Shown: positions 42,616-52,963, numbered from the stretch's first letter. The stretch: DNA of 64,000 nucleotides from Flavobacteriales bacterium (GCA_023957375.1 JAMLHB010000002.1:1153127-1217126); one strand, 5' to 3'. Notes: a model not told the origin generated them from the sequence alone. A program made the numbers and translations.

Positions 42616-45084
42616 ATGAGGTCATTGGTACTCTGCGTACTGCTTCTGTCGGCATCCACCATTCCCGCCCAAGTGGTGGTCTCCGGCCGCGTGCTGGATG
42701 CGGCCACCAAGGAGCCGTTGGCGTTCGTTCCGTTCGTGATCGAGGGCAGCCGCCAGGGCACCACCTCGGACATCGATGGGCGCTTCAAACTGCAGGTGTC
42801 CGCATGGCCGGTGACATTGCGCGCCAGCTACGTGGGCTACGAACCGGCCTCGGTGACTATCAGCGACGGCAAGCCGGTGACCGTATTGCTGAAGAGCAGC
42901 ACCACCGAGCTGCAGGCCGTGCGGATCACCTACACGGAGAATCCCGCGAACCGCATCATCCGCAGGGCCTACGCCAACCGCAAGGTGAACGACGGCCTGC
43001 GCAGCCGCAGCTACCGCTACACCAGTTACGGCAAAACCGTCTTCGACCTGGCCAGTGACAGCCTGCCTTCGGGCCGCCCGGCCGGAAGCAGCGCGGCCGA
43101 ACCGGACACCACCGCGACCTTGGGGGATACCGCCCGGCAGGATACCGCCGGGGCAAAGTTCCTGCGGATGTTGGAGCGGCAACACCTCTTCTTGATCGAG
43201 AGCGCCACAAAAAAGAGCTTTATCCCGCCGGCCGCGGCCAAGGAAACCGTGCTGGCCATGCGGGTGAGCGGACTGAAGGACCCGGGCATGATGGCCTTGG
43301 CCGCACAAACCGAGACCTTCAGCATCTATTCCCCACAGATCGGCATCGGCGACAAGAACTACCTCGGCCCGATCGGACCCGGCAGTACGGGCAAATACCT
43401 CTTCGTGCTGGAGGACACGCTGTACCAGGGCCGTGACAGTGTGTACGTGATCAGCTACCGGCCGCGCAGCGGCACCAAGTTCGAGGGCCTGAAGGGCTTG
43501 CTGTACATCAACACCAACGGCTACGCGGTGCAGAACGTGACCGCCGAGCCGATGGAGAAGCAGGGGATGAGCATCCGCTTCCAGCAGCAGCACCAGCGCC
43601 TGCCATTGGCGCAGGGCGATAGCGCCTGGTTCCCCGTGCAGCTCAACACGTTCATCTACCTGAGCAACCTCAGCGTGAACGGCCTGAACGTGGTGGGCGA
43701 GGGGCGCACCTACCTGAAGGACATCCAGCTGGACCCGGACATCCCGCGCAAGGAGGTGCGCGGGCCGGAGATCGTCGTGGACCGGCTCGGCCTGCGCAAG
43801 AGCGAAGCCTACTGGGACAGCCTGCGCATCGATCCGTTAGGCACGAAGGACCTGCGCACCTACGAAATGATCGACAGCCTCGGCGAGGCCGGGAACCTGG
43901 ACAAGAAAGTGAAATTCTTCACCGCCCTTGCCTCGGGGCGTTGGCCCATCGGCCCCGTGGACCTGCGGCTGGACCAGCTGATGGCCTACAACCGGTATGA
44001 GGGCTTCCGCCTGGGCGCAGGACTGGCCACCAACGACAGGGTTACACGCTACGCCTCCCTTGGCGGGTATTTCGCATACGGTTTCGGAGACCAGCACTGG
44101 AAGTATGGCGGCGACCTGACCATCAAACCGTGGCATGGACGCGACCTGCACCTGCGCCTGGCCTATGAAAACGATGTGGCCGAAACCGGTGGGGTGGCGT
44201 TCGAGCGCAAGGCCCCTCTGCTCACCAATGAGAGCTACCGCATGCTGTTCGTGGACCGCATGGACCGCATTGAGCGCTTCTCCGGCAAGTTCCTGTTCCG
44301 GGTGGGCAGCTCCCTGAAATTGTGGGCCGGCACCGAGCGGGCGTTGCGGGTGAACGACATCGGCTACGGCTACGCGCTGCCCGTGGAGGATGGCATCACC
44401 TTGAAGCGGAACGATTTCCTCTCCGGCGCCTGGACCTTGGACGTGCGGTGGGCCTTCCGGGAGAAACTGGCCCGCCTGCCCACCGGCGAGGTCTCCCTGG
44501 GCACTAAGTTCCCGGTGGTGTATGTGCATGCCATGAAGGCCCAAAAGGGCCTGTGGGAAGGGGAGTGGGACACCTGGCGCATGGATGTCCTGGTGGAGAA
44601 ATCGTTCAAGATCCGATTACTGGGCGAGCTTTCACTGAAGCTGATGGGCGGCATCGCCGGTGAACAGGCACCGATGGCCTTTCTGTACAACCTGCGCGGA
44701 ACCTGGAACCGGCGCCTGCCCGTGGCCAGTGCCAATGTGTTCGAGACCATGCGGCCCAACGAATTCCTGGCGGACCACTACGCGGCGTTGCACCTCAAGC
44801 ACAGCTTCGGCAACTTATTGGTAAAAGGCAAGCACTTCCGCCCGCGCCCGGCGATCGTGGGCAGCGCAGCCTTGGGCGGTCTCACGCACCCGGAACATCA
44901 CGAGGGTCTTTCCTTCACCCCGCTGCGCGAGCCCTTCCTGGAAAGCGGGCTGTTGATCGAAAACCTACTGCAGTCGGGCTTCAGCAGCCTTGGCGTGGGC
45001 GCTTTCTACCGGTACGGCCCATACGCCTTCCCGGATTTCAAGGACAATTTGGCGGTGAAGCTGGCCGTGGGGTTTGCGTTCTGA
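42616..45084 (+). CDS. DUF5686 / carboxypeptidase-like regulatory domain outer-membrane protein
   Basis: The 822-residue protein has a signal peptide (ending TIPAQ), then an N-terminal carboxypeptidase-like regulatory (CarboxypepD_reg) domain (VVVSGRVLDAATKEPLAFVP, TTSDIDGRFKLQV). The body matches the DUF5686 family of large Bacteroidota proteins, with a periplasmic module (NRIIRRAYANRKVNDGLRSR, YVISYRPRSGTKFEGLKGLL) followed by a predicted beta-barrel (FALASGRW-type strands, RLGAGLATNDRVTRYASLGG) ending KLAVGFAF with the C-terminal Phe of barrel proteins. The function is unknown. Confidence 0.87.
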   Translation: MRSLVLCVLLLSASTIPAQVVVSGRVLDAATKEPLAFVPFVIEGSRQGTTSDIDGRFKLQVSAWPVTLRASYVGYEPASVTISDGKPVTVLLKSSTTELQAVRITYTENPANRIIRRAYANRKVNDGLRSRSYRYTSYGKTVFDLASDSLPSGRPAGSSAAEPDTTATLGDTARQDTAGAKFLRMLERQHLFLIESATKKSFIPPAAAKETVLAMRVSGLKDPGMMALAAQTETFSIYSPQIGIGDKNYLGPIGPGSTGKYLFVLEDTLYQGRDSVYVISYRPRSGTKFEGLKGLLYINTNGYAVQNVTAEPMEKQGMSIRFQQQHQRLPLAQGDSAWFPVQLNTFIYLSNLSVNGLNVVGEGRTYLKDIQLDPDIPRKEVRGPEIVVDRLGLRKSEAYWDSLRIDPLGTKDLRTYEMIDSLGEAGNLDKKVKFFTALASGRWPIGPVDLRLDQLMAYNRYEGFRLGAGLATNDRVTRYASLGGYFAYGFGDQHWKYGGDLTIKPWHGRDLHLRLAYENDVAETGGVAFERKAPLLTNESYRMLFVDRMDRIERFSGKFLFRVGSSLKLWAGTERALRVNDIGYGYALPVEDGITLKRNDFLSGAWTLDVRWAFREKLARLPTGEVSLGTKFPVVYVHAMKAQKGLWEGEWDTWRMDVLVEKSFKIRLLGELSLKLMGGIAGEQAPMAFLYNLRGTWNRRLPVASANVFETMRPNEFLADHYAALHLKHSFGNLLVKGKHFRPRPAIVGSAALGGLTHPEHHEGLSFTPLREPFLESGLLIENLLQSGFSSLGVGAFYRYGPYAFPDFKDNLAVKLAVGFAF

Positions 45085-45130
45085 TCCCATCCACCCGCAG
45101 TTCCGCCAATACCCCCGCCGGAGTGCTGAG

Positions 45131-45166
45131 GATTATCCTGTCCATCCTGTTCATCCTGTCCAAAGG
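45131..45166. repeat. ATCCTG repeat before the MMPL gene
   Basis: ATTATCCTGTCCATCCTGTT followed by CATCCTGTCC is three overlapping ATCCTGTYC words; compare 17296-17383. Confidence 0.6.
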
Positions 45167-45212
45167 ATGTTGAACGCGTATCCCGTCCATCCCGCCATCC
45201 AGCCCAAAAATC

Positions 45213-45235
45213 CTCCCGTCCACAACGGGCTTTTT
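45213..45235 (+). terminator. weak hairpin plus T-run after the DUF5686 gene
   Basis: CCCGT (45215-45219) pairs with ACGGG (45225-45229), followed by CTTTTT. The stem is only 5 bp. A CACCTTTG box (45238-45245) for the next gene follows immediately. Confidence 0.4.
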
Positions 45236-45298
45236 CGCACCTTTGCGCGCCTTGCCCGCGTTTCTTCCTCCGCACGGCGAGGGCATTGAACCTTCACC

Positions 45299-47719
45299 AT
45301 GTGGGCTTGGCTGGCCGGACGCGTATTGCGCAATCGAACGGGGATCCTCATCGCCGTGGCAGTGCTCACTGCCTTCTTTGGTTTCCAGGCCACCAAGGTG
45401 GAGATGAGCTACAAGCATGGCGGCCTGCTTCCCGAAAGCGACCCCGCCTATGCCGAGTACCAAGGCTTTCTGAAAACGTTCAGCGCGGACGGCAACGTGA
45501 TCGTGGTAGGCACCCAGGGGGACAGCCTGTACACCCCGGCCAATTTCGCGGCCTGGTACCGGTTGGGGCGGGAAGCCAGGCAGATCAACGGCATCGACAG
45601 CGTGTTCAGCGAAGCCCACCTGTACACGCTGGTGCGCAACGACAGCGTGCAGAAGTTTGAGCTGAAGCCCGTGATGGCCCGCCTGCCGGGCACGCAGGCG
45701 CAAATGGATTCGCTCAAGGCGCGCATCCGGTCACTGCCGTTCTATAGGGGGTTATTGTACAACGACAGCACCAAGGCCGCCTTGATGATGGTCTTCGTCA
45801 ATCCCAAGCTCTTCAACTCCGAGGGGCGCACCAAGGTGATCAACGCCCTGGAGGCGCGGCTGGACCAGTTCAGCCGGGAAACGGGCCTGCCGGTGCATGC
45901 CAGCGGGCTGCCGTGGCTGCGTGTGAAGAATACCCAGTTGGTGAAGGGCGAGATGCCGCGGTTCGTGGCGCTGAGCACGCTGATCTGTGCGGCCTTGCTG
46001 CTGCTGTTCTACCGGTCGTGGCGCGTCATGCTCATCTGCCTCGGCGTGGTGGCCATCGGCGTGGTGTGGGCCTTTGGCAGCATGGGGCTGCTGGGCTTCC
46101 AGATCACCATCCTGCAATCGGTGATCGCCCCGCTGCTGATCGTGGTGGGGGTGCCCAACTGCGTGTTCCTGGTGAACGCCTACCACCACGATTACGTGCA
46201 GCACCGCAACAAGATCAAGGCCCTTCAACGCATGATCAGCCGCGTGGGCGCGGCCTGCTTCATCACCAACGCCACCAAGGCCGCGGGCTTCGCTGCCTTC
46301 TGCATCACCTACAGCGCCGCGCTGGTGGAATTCGGCCTGATCGCCACCATCGGCATCATGTCCATCTTCGTGCTGGGGATCACCTTGGTGCCCATCATCC
46401 TCAGCTACATGCCCGTGTCCAAGCCGAGGCACCTGGCCCATTTGGACCGCCGGTGGCTGGACCGCACCGTGAACACCATCGCATCCCTTTCCCAGCGCAG
46501 GCGGCCGGCCATCTACGGCGCCACGCTGCTGGTTACCGTGGCGGCCTGCTTCGGCATGCTGCGGCTCAAGGACGAAAGCCGCATTGTGGACGACCTGCCG
46601 GCGGACAACCCCGTGCTGGCCGACCTGCATTTCTTCGAACGCAACTTCCACGGCGTAATGCCCTTGGAGGTGGTGGTGGATACCGGAAAGAAAGGAGGCG
46701 CGTTGAAGGACGCCACCCTGAAACGCATGGACCGGCTGACCGACACGCTGGCCACCTATCCCGAGTTCAGCAAACCGCTCAGCATCGTGAATGCCGTGAA
46801 GTTCATGCGGCAGGCCTTCTATGGCGGCGACCCGGACCGGTACGGCCTGCTCACCGGCACGGACAAGCGCTTCATGCTGCCCTACATCGAAAACATCGGC
46901 AGCGGCGACGGCAAGGGCAGCGCCAACATGGGCAAGGCGTTCCTGGACAGCACCCGCGGTGCCACACGCCTCACCGTGCAAATGGCCGATGTGGGCACCA
47001 CCCGCATGGACGTGCTATTGAAGAAACTGCGCGCACAAACCGACAGCATCTTTCCCGCAGACCGGTACAAAGTGACCTTCACCGGCACCAGCGTGGTGTT
47101 CCTCAAGGGCAGCAGCTACTTGGTGAGCAACCTCATCAGCAGCCTGTTCTGGGCCATCGTCATCATTGTGGTGCTCATGGCCCTGTTGTTCAACTCGGTG
47201 CGGATCCTCATTGTGGCGCTGATCCCCAACGTGGTGCCACTGATCGTCACGGCCGGCCTGATGGGCTTCCTGCACATCCCCATCAAGCCGAGCACCATGC
47301 TCGTCTTTGGCATCGCCTTGGGCATTGCGGTGGACAATGCCATTTTCTTCCTGGCCCGCTACCGGCTGGAAGTGAAGCTCAGCGGCGGCGACCTCAACCA
47401 AAGCGTGGACCATGCGGTGCGCGAGGTGAGCGTGGGCATCATCTACACCAGCGTCGTGCTCGTGGCGGGCTTCTGCATGTTCGCCTTCTCGCGCTTCGGC
47501 GGCATCCAAGCCTTGGGCCTGCTCACCACCATCACCCTGCTGGTGGCCATGCTCACCAACCTGCTGGTGTTGCCTGCCCTGGTGCGCTCGCTCAACAAGC
47601 GCATCATGTCCAAGGCGTTCAATGAGCCCATGCTCCAGTTGTTGGACGAGGAGGAGGACATCGCCCTGGACGCGCTCACCGTGGAACACCATCGACCCGA
47701 AACCAAACCCGTGGAATGA
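45299..47719 (+). CDS. MMPL/RND family transporter
   Basis: The 806-residue inner-membrane protein has the RND/MMPL architecture. TM1 is at residues 13-30, a large periplasmic loop contains [15 protein letters not shown], and five helices follow ([58 protein letters not shown] and so on). A second repeat of loop plus six helices ends near [15 protein letters not shown]. Relatives export lipids or hydrophobic compounds (HpnN-like hopanoid or SecDF-like RND-3 groups), and I cannot choose between them. It overlaps rfbA by 4 bases, suggesting coupling. Confidence 0.9.
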   Translation: MWAWLAGRVLRNRTGILIAVAVLTAFFGFQATKVEMSYKHGGLLPESDPAYAEYQGFLKTFSADGNVIVVGTQGDSLYTPANFAAWYRLGREARQINGIDSVFSEAHLYTLVRNDSVQKFELKPVMARLPGTQAQMDSLKARIRSLPFYRGLLYNDSTKAALMMVFVNPKLFNSEGRTKVINALEARLDQFSRETGLPVHASGLPWLRVKNTQLVKGEMPRFVALSTLICAALLLLFYRSWRVMLICLGVVAIGVVWAFGSMGLLGFQITILQSVIAPLLIVVGVPNCVFLVNAYHHDYVQHRNKIKALQRMISRVGAACFITNATKAAGFAAFCITYSAALVEFGLIATIGIMSIFVLGITLVPIILSYMPVSKPRHLAHLDRRWLDRTVNTIASLSQRRRPAIYGATLLVTVAACFGMLRLKDESRIVDDLPADNPVLADLHFFERNFHGVMPLEVVVDTGKKGGALKDATLKRMDRLTDTLATYPEFSKPLSIVNAVKFMRQAFYGGDPDRYGLLTGTDKRFMLPYIENIGSGDGKGSANMGKAFLDSTRGATRLTVQMADVGTTRMDVLLKKLRAQTDSIFPADRYKVTFTGTSVVFLKGSSYLVSNLISSLFWAIVIIVVLMALLFNSVRILIVALIPNVVPLIVTAGLMGFLHIPIKPSTMLVFGIALGIAVDNAIFFLARYRLEVKLSGGDLNQSVDHAVREVSVGIIYTSVVLVAGFCMFAFSRFGGIQALGLLTTITLLVAMLTNLLVLPALVRSLNKRIMSKAFNEPMLQLLDEEEDIALDALTVEHHRPETKPVE

Positions 47720-48579
47720 AAGGCATCATCCTCGCCGGCGGAAGCGGCACCCGCTTACACCCCCTTACACTGGCCGTGAGCAAGCAGCTCATGCCCGTGT
47801 ACGACAAGCCCATGATCTATTATCCGCTGAGCACGCTCATGGCGGCCGGCATCAACGAGATCCTGATCATCAGCACCCCGCACGACCTGCCGCACTTCCG
47901 CAAATTACTGGGTGACGGGAAGAGCTTGGGATGTTCCTTCACCTATGCCGTGCAGGAAGTGCCCAACGGTTTGGCGCAGGCCTTCGTCATCGGGCGCGAT
48001 TTTGTCGGGAAGGACAAGGTGGCATTGATCTTGGGCGACAACATTTTCTACGGTCGCGGCCTGGGCCGCATGCTGGGCCTGCACACCGACCCGCAGGGGG
48101 GGCTGGTCTTCGCCTATCATGTCAGCGATCCGGAGCGCTATGGCGTGGTGGAGTTCGATGCGGACAACCGCGTGGTGAGCATCGAGGAAAAGCCGGCCAA
48201 GCCCAAGAGCAACTATGCCGTGCCAGGGCTGTACTTCTACGACAACAGCGTACTGGACATCGCCCGTGACCTGAAGCCCAGCGCACGCGGCGAGTACGAG
48301 ATCACCGACGTGAACAAGGAATACCTGCGCCAGGGCCGCCTGAAGGTGGAAGTCCTGGACCGCGGAACCGCATGGTTAGACACGGGCACGTTCCGCAGCC
48401 TGATGCAGGCCGGCCAGTACGTGCAAGTGATCGAGGAACGTCAGGGACTGCGGATCGGCTGCATCGAGGAGGTGGCCTTCAAAAGGGGTTATATCCATGC
48501 GGCGCAATTGAAGGAGCTGGCCATGCCCTTGGTGAAGAGCGGGTACGGGACGTATTTGTTGAAGTTGATTGAAGGCTAG
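47716..48579 (+). CDS. rfbA: glucose-1-phosphate thymidylyltransferase
   Basis: The 287-residue enzyme makes dTDP-glucose, the first step toward dTDP-rhamnose for surface polysaccharide. Signatures are [52 protein letters not shown] with [11 protein letters not shown], and [12 protein letters not shown]. The length is normal. rfbB, rfbC and rfbD are not adjacent. The start overlaps the MMPL stop (ATGA). A GTTGTCAG repeat begins at the stop codon. Confidence 0.96.
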   Translation: MKGIILAGGSGTRLHPLTLAVSKQLMPVYDKPMIYYPLSTLMAAGINEILIISTPHDLPHFRKLLGDGKSLGCSFTYAVQEVPNGLAQAFVIGRDFVGKDKVALILGDNIFYGRGLGRMLGLHTDPQGGLVFAYHVSDPERYGVVEFDADNRVVSIEEKPAKPKSNYAVPGLYFYDNSVLDIARDLKPSARGEYEITDVNKEYLRQGRLKVEVLDRGTAWLDTGTFRSLMQAGQYVQVIEERQGLRIGCIEEVAFKRGYIHAAQLKELAMPLVKSGYGTYLLKLIEG

Positions 48580-48643
48580 TTGTTGGTTGTCAGTTGTTAG
48601 TTGTCAGTGTGCCCTAACAACCGACAACCGGCAACTGACAACT
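48579..48643. repeat. GTTGTCAG palindromic repeat, copy 2
   Basis: TTGTTGGTTGTCAGTTGTTA and GTTGTCAG on the left are mirrored by AACAACCGACAACCGGCAAC and TGACAACTAC on the right. It begins within the rfbA stop codon and ends 6 bases before the ATG of the next gene, so it forms that gene's whole leader. Confidence 0.8.
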
Positions 48644-48649
48644 ACAGAC

Positions 48650-49591
48650 ATGACCCACCAAACCCGCATCGAAGCACGCATCGCAGAGTGGTCGCAGAAG
48701 CTCCCGCAGGGCAACCTCTACGCGCCCATGGCCTACCTGATGGGCCTCCCGGCAAAGCGCGTCCGCCCCATGCTGGTGCTGATGGCCTGCGAACTCTTTG
48801 GAGGCCGTGCGGAAGATGCCTTGGATGAAGCCCTCGGCATCGAGCTCTTCCACAACTTCACCCTGATGCACGATGACATCATGGATGCCGCGCCGCTGCG
48901 CCGGGGCCATGCCACCGTGCATGAAAAGTGGGATGTGAACACGGCCATTCTAAGCGGCGACGCCATGCTGGTGAAAGCCTACCAGTTGATGGGCAAGCAT
49001 CCACAGGTGGCCGCCATCTTCAGCAAGCACGCCTTGGCGGTATGCGAGGGCCAGCAGTTGGATATGGAGTACGAGCGGCGCGAACAAGTTTCCGTTTCGG
49101 AATATCGTGCCATGATCCGCCTGAAGACCGCCATGCTGCTGGCCGGGTCCCTGCAGATCGGGGCGTGCCTCGCCGGTGCCGGGGCAGTGGACCAAGAGCG
49201 CATTGCGGCATTCGGGGAACACCTCGGGCTGGCCTTCCAACTGCGCGACGACCTGCTGGATGCCTTCGGTGATCCCGCTGCCACGGGCAAGCAGCAGGGC
49301 GGCGACCTGCGCGCGGGCAAGAAGACCTTTCTGCTCATTCGCGGGTTGGAGCTGGGCGAAGCGCATGGGCGTCGGGAACTTCAGGATGAATTGGCCAAAC
49401 CAGGGGAAGGACGGGATGTGCCGCGCATGCTGAAGGTGTTGGAGGAACTGGGCGTGCGCACGGAAGCGGAACGCACGGTGCAGCAGGAAGAGGAATGGGC
49501 GATGAATGCCCTGGGTGAAGTATCGGCACCTGCCGATCGCAAGAAACCATTGCGCCAACTGGTCACGCTGCTGATGGGACGTACCCGGTGA
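48650..49591 (+). CDS. polyprenyl diphosphate synthase family protein
   Basis: The 313-residue all-helical prenyltransferase has the first Asp-rich motif in LMHDDIMDAAPLRRG, the second in LAFQLRDDLLDAFGD, and KTAMLLAGSLQIGA and GGDLRAGKKTFL between and after. It condenses isopentenyl diphosphate onto an allylic diphosphate. The bulky residues before the first motif suggest a short or medium product, but chain length is not certain. ATG 48650 is taken because upstream in-frame codons are repeat sequence. The cyclase gene lies 82 bases downstream. Confidence 0.92.
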   Translation: MTHQTRIEARIAEWSQKLPQGNLYAPMAYLMGLPAKRVRPMLVLMACELFGGRAEDALDEALGIELFHNFTLMHDDIMDAAPLRRGHATVHEKWDVNTAILSGDAMLVKAYQLMGKHPQVAAIFSKHALAVCEGQQLDMEYERREQVSVSEYRAMIRLKTAMLLAGSLQIGACLAGAGAVDQERIAAFGEHLGLAFQLRDDLLDAFGDPAATGKQQGGDLRAGKKTFLLIRGLELGEAHGRRELQDELAKPGEGRDVPRMLKVLEELGVRTEAERTVQQEEEWAMNALGEVSAPADRKKPLRQLVTLLMGRTR

Positions 49592-49673
49592 CGCACCCGC
49601 CCCCACACTTCCCGACCTCCCCCGCTTGGGCACCCCCGCACCAGGGATCCACTCCGGTTGCTACATTTCCACC

Positions 49674-51818
49674 ATGCGGAGCTGGTTGCGCACAGTAGGC
49701 GTGCTGGTGCTCGGGTCATGCGCCTTGGGCTTGTATGGCCAAGGAAGTGAAGTGCCGCCTGCGGAAGGGCGTACCGGAGCGGTGATCATCAACCCCGAGC
49801 AGTTGTGGAACGGGAAAACAAGCGTAGCGGGACAAGGCTTTGAAGTGCCCGGCATCACGCTCTCCAGGGGCCGGGAACAACGGCACCGCATTGGCGACAG
49901 CGCCCAATATGCACTGCGCAACTACGTGGACACCGCTTGGGCTTCCGCCTCGGCCACGGAAGACAGCGTGGTGGCCGGCGCCACCGTGCATTGGGTGCGT
50001 TACCACCTGAAGGCAGACAAAGAGGTCAAAGGCTGGCCCATGCTGGTGAACGTGCATGTGAATGCCGCATTCACCATGTACCTGAACGGCAAGAAGCTGG
50101 TTCAGGCGGCCGCGCCCGGCGACCTTGCCTGGGCGCGGCATGATTCCGTGCCGCGGTACACCGTACCAGTGGCCCTGCTGTGCGATGGCCGGGATGAGGT
50201 GCTGGCCCTGCGCCTGGAAACTACCCCGGGCGCAACCCTTGCGCAGACCGGCTTGGAGGTGAGCATCCATGCGGCGGATAGCGGCTATCATTTGAACAGC
50301 ATCGTGATGAACTACGGGCTGTTCATCGGGATCAATGTCCTCATCCTGCTGATGGCCTTGGTGCAGGGCTGGTCTGAGCAGAAGCGCAAAGGATGGCTGT
50401 TGCTTGCCGCGTTGTCCCTGTGTTCGGTAGCGGACACCATCTGCGTGCTGGGCGGGTCCATGGGTGTGCTGGGCTGGCTGCCCGATACGGCGCGCGTGCT
50501 GGAGATCATGCGGTTGATCACGGTGCCTTGGGGCATGTACTTGTTGATCATGGTGCTGGCGGAACTGCGGGGTGAATTGAGCCGGAAGCGCACGTGGTTG
50601 TATAGTGCCGGCATCGCGGTGATCACCGTTGGGGGCATCATGGTGTTGGCGATGGACGGAACAGCGGATCCCGGCAAATGGGTTTCGTTCAGCTACACCG
50701 AGAACTCGGCACGGCAGTTGGCCTTTTATTTCCTGCTGGGCATCCTGGCGCTCATTGGCGTGTTTGTAGTGGTGTGGTTTGCCATTGAAGAAGTGCGCTT
50801 GGGCATCAAGCTGTGGCGCACCAAGGGTTACGAACGCTGGGTGGGCGTTGGTGCGGTGGCGGCCAGCTTGCTCACGTTCGCACTGGGGGTGCTGGGTGGA
50901 TTTGCCGGTTTTGGCCTCGCCAACTGGCTTTCAGTGCTGGCGAGCTACTGCTCCTTCGTGGCCGTTCCGATCAGCGTGGCCATTTACCTCTCCATCCGTT
51001 CGGCGCACCACACGCGGCTGGTGACGCGCCAGCGCGATGAGCTGGACCTGGAAGTGCAGGAGCGCACGGCGGAACTGCAGTCGGAGAAGGAGCGCAGTGA
51101 TGACCTGCTGCACAACATCCTGCCGCACGAGGTGGCCGAGGAACTGAAGAACACCGGTGCAGCGGAAGCGAAGCACTTTGACCAGGCCACGGTGCTCTTC
51201 ACGGATTTCCGCGGGTTTACCCAGATGAGCGAAAAACTTTCACCGGAGCAGCTGGTGAACGAGCTGGACACCTGCTTCAAGCATTTCGACGGCTTGATGG
51301 ACAAGTGGGGCATGGAGAAGATCAAGACCATCGGCGACTCGTACATGGCGGCCGGGGGCCTGCCCGACCCCGCCAAAGGCAGCCCGGCGGATGTGGTGCA
51401 TGCCGCGTTGGAGATGCAGGAGTTCATGGAGGAGTTGGCGCAGAAGCGCACCGCACAAGGACTTCCCGTGTTCCGCATGCGGGTGGGCATCCACACGGGC
51501 CCGGTGGTGGCGGGCATCGTGGGGGTGAAGAAATTCCAGTACGACATCTGGGGCGATACGGTGAACACGGCTTCGCGCATGGAGTCCTCCGGAGAAGTAG
51601 GCCAGGTGAACATCAGTGGTGCGACATACGCGTTGGTGAAAGACACCGTTGTCAGTCCGCAGTTGTCAGTTGTCAGTTGTCAGGGCGGAACACGGACAAC
51701 TGACAACCAACAACTGACAACCCCAGCATTTAATTTTACTCCCCGCGGAAGAATACAGGCCAAGGGCAAGGGGGAAATGGAGATGTACTTTGTTCGCCGA
51801 AGCTCCAGCGGATCGTAG
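49674..51818 (+). CDS. membrane-bound class III adenylate/guanylate cyclase with 7TM-DISM-like sensor
   Basis: The 714-residue protein has a signal peptide (ending GLYGQ), an extracytoplasmic beta-sandwich like the 7TMR-DISM extracellular domain (WVRYHLKADKEVKGWPMLVN), seven hydrophobic helices (about residues 210-440), a coiled-coil linker (TRQRDELDLEVQERTAELQS) and a cyclase catalytic domain. The domain starts LLHNILPHEVAEELK and has metal Asp in VLFTDFRGF, IKTIGDSYMAAGG, RMRVGIHTGPVVAGIVG and YDIWGDTVNTASRM. It should make cAMP or cGMP in response to an external signal. About 22 residues near the end (VVSPQLSVVSCQGGTRTTDN) come from an inserted GTTGTCAG repeat. The stop codon is part of a MITE target duplication. 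Confidence 0.9.
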   Translation: MRSWLRTVGVLVLGSCALGLYGQGSEVPPAEGRTGAVIINPEQLWNGKTSVAGQGFEVPGITLSRGREQRHRIGDSAQYALRNYVDTAWASASATEDSVVAGATVHWVRYHLKADKEVKGWPMLVNVHVNAAFTMYLNGKKLVQAAAPGDLAWARHDSVPRYTVPVALLCDGRDEVLALRLETTPGATLAQTGLEVSIHAADSGYHLNSIVMNYGLFIGINVLILLMALVQGWSEQKRKGWLLLAALSLCSVADTICVLGGSMGVLGWLPDTARVLEIMRLITVPWGMYLLIMVLAELRGELSRKRTWLYSAGIAVITVGGIMVLAMDGTADPGKWVSFSYTENSARQLAFYFLLGILALIGVFVVVWFAIEEVRLGIKLWRTKGYERWVGVGAVAASLLTFALGVLGGFAGFGLANWLSVLASYCSFVAVPISVAIYLSIRSAHHTRLVTRQRDELDLEVQERTAELQSEKERSDDLLHNILPHEVAEELKNTGAAEAKHFDQATVLFTDFRGFTQMSEKLSPEQLVNELDTCFKHFDGLMDKWGMEKIKTIGDSYMAAGGLPDPAKGSPADVVHAALEMQEFMEELAQKRTAQGLPVFRMRVGIHTGPVVAGIVGVKKFQYDIWGDTVNTASRMESSGEVGQVNISGATYALVKDTVVSPQLSVVSCQGGTRTTDNQQLTTPAFNFTPRGRIQAKGKGEMEMYFVRRSSSGS
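51648..51722. repeat. GTTGTCAG palindromic repeat, copy 3, inside the cyclase gene
   Basis: GTTGTCAG units (51648-51682) face CTGACAACC units (51696-51722). The repeat is read in frame between ISGATYALVKDT and FNFTPRGRIQAKGKGE, where relatives have only a few residues. The frame is kept and no stop is introduced. Confidence 0.85.
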
Positions 51819-51820
51819 GA

Positions 51821-51986
51821 CCCGGATTATGCAGCAGGGTTCGTTGCGAGGGTCGAAATCACAATGGCAGCGCGGATTTCACCGAGAAGGAATAGCACAA
51901 GCTATTGTGGCGAGGGGAAAACCGGCGAAGCGTACGCTGCCGCAGTGATTTCGGGCCGTAGTAGAAATCCTGCTGCATATTCCGGG
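51821..51986. mobile_element. 166-bp MITE-like element, copy 1
   Basis: The terminal inverted repeats are CCCGGATTATGCAGCAGGGT (51821 on) and, reversed, CCCGGAATATGCAGCAGGAT (from 51986), 19 of 21 matching. The element is flanked by the direct repeat TAGGA (51816-51820 and 51987-51991). It has no coding capacity. The left TAGGA contains the cyclase stop codon. Confidence 0.9.
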
Positions 51987-51999
51987 TAGGAGAACTTGG

Positions 52000-52902
52000 T
52001 CAACCGGCCAGTTCACCCAACGCCGCACCAAGCGTGGGATACCTGAACCGGAACCCGCTGCCCAAGAGCTTTTCGTTGCTGACCCGGGAGCCTTTCAACA
52101 GCACATCGCTGAGCTGCCCCAAGGCCAATCGCAGGAACACGGCAGGTACGCCCGGCAGGAAGGCCGGTTTGTGCAGGGCCTTCGCCATTTGGCGGGTGAA
52201 GTCGCGGTTGCTCAGCTGTTCCGTCGCCGCCACGTTGTACGTGCCGTGCATCCCCGCATGCGTAACGGCATGGGCGTAGGCCCGTGCAATGTCGTCCAGG
52301 TGCACCCAGGTGATCCATTGCCTGCCGCTGCCCAGCGGTGCCGCCAGCCCCCGCCGCGCCGTGGCGGAGAGCTTCGGCCAGGCGCCACCCTGCTTGGCCA
52401 GCACCATCGGTGTGCGCAGCTTCACTACGCGACAATGCGGGGCCCAGCGGTCGGCCGCGTGCTCCCACGCCTGCGCCAGTGTGCCGATGGCATCATCCGC
52501 GGGCGGATCGTCTTCGCTGAAGACGTGTTCGCTGGTGACAGCGCCGTAATAGTTGATCCCGCTGGCGCTGATGAAGGAACCCGGGAAGCGGCCAAACCGC
52601 TCCGCTGCGGCCAGCAGCACCTCGGCGGCCTTCACGCGGCTGTCGTACAACACACGCATCCGGGCGGCCGTCCACCGCCCACCGGCGATGCTGGCCCCGC
52701 TGAGGTGGATGATGTGGTCCACGCCTTCCAGTGCCTGCGGGTCCACCTCACCGCGTTCGATGCTCCACGTGAATACCGGTACCGGTGCATCTGTCCGCTT
52801 GCTTCGGCTCAGGTGCCGCACGTTATGTCCATGCCCCACCAGCAATTGCGTAAGCCGCGTGCCGATCAACCCGCTGCCACCGGTGATGAGAATGGTGGGC
52901 AT
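52000..52902 (-). CDS. TIGR01777 family NAD(P)-dependent epimerase/SDR protein (YfcH-like)
   Basis: The 300-residue extended SDR has the nucleotide-binding ILITGGSGLIGTRLTQLLV, HIIHLSGASIAGGRW, the Tyr-containing ASGINYYGAV active-site region, RTPMVLAKQGGAWPKL and the C-terminal DUF1731-like GSRVSNEKLLGSGFRFRYPT. The substrate is unknown, as for the family generally. A 5' fragment of a second copy survives at 57171-57440. A GTTGTCAG repeat lies just upstream. Confidence 0.92.
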   Translation of the reverse strand: MPTILITGGSGLIGTRLTQLLVGHGHNVRHLSRSKRTDAPVPVFTWSIERGEVDPQALEGVDHIIHLSGASIAGGRWTAARMRVLYDSRVKAAEVLLAAAERFGRFPGSFISASGINYYGAVTSEHVFSEDDPPADDAIGTLAQAWEHAADRWAPHCRVVKLRTPMVLAKQGGAWPKLSATARRGLAAPLGSGRQWITWVHLDDIARAYAHAVTHAGMHGTYNVAATEQLSNRDFTRQMAKALHKPAFLPGVPAVFLRLALGQLSDVLLKGSRVSNEKLLGSGFRFRYPTLGAALGELAG

Positions 52903-52913
52903 GGGGTGAAATT

Positions 52914-52963
52914 AGTAGTTGGTTGCTGGTTGGGCCCACGACCAACCAACGACTGACAACTAA
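52914..52963. repeat. GTTGTCAG palindromic repeat, copy 4
   Basis: TAGTAGTTGGTTGCTGGTTG faces CCAACCAACGACTGACAACT around a GGGCCCAC centre. It occupies the gap between the epimerase start and the giant T9SS gene. Confidence 0.75.

Noticed and set aside
45913..47625. 570-codon frame inside the MMPL gene
   Set aside because: Shifted-frame shadow rich in Arg, Gly, His and Pro, with no start signal or family resemblance.
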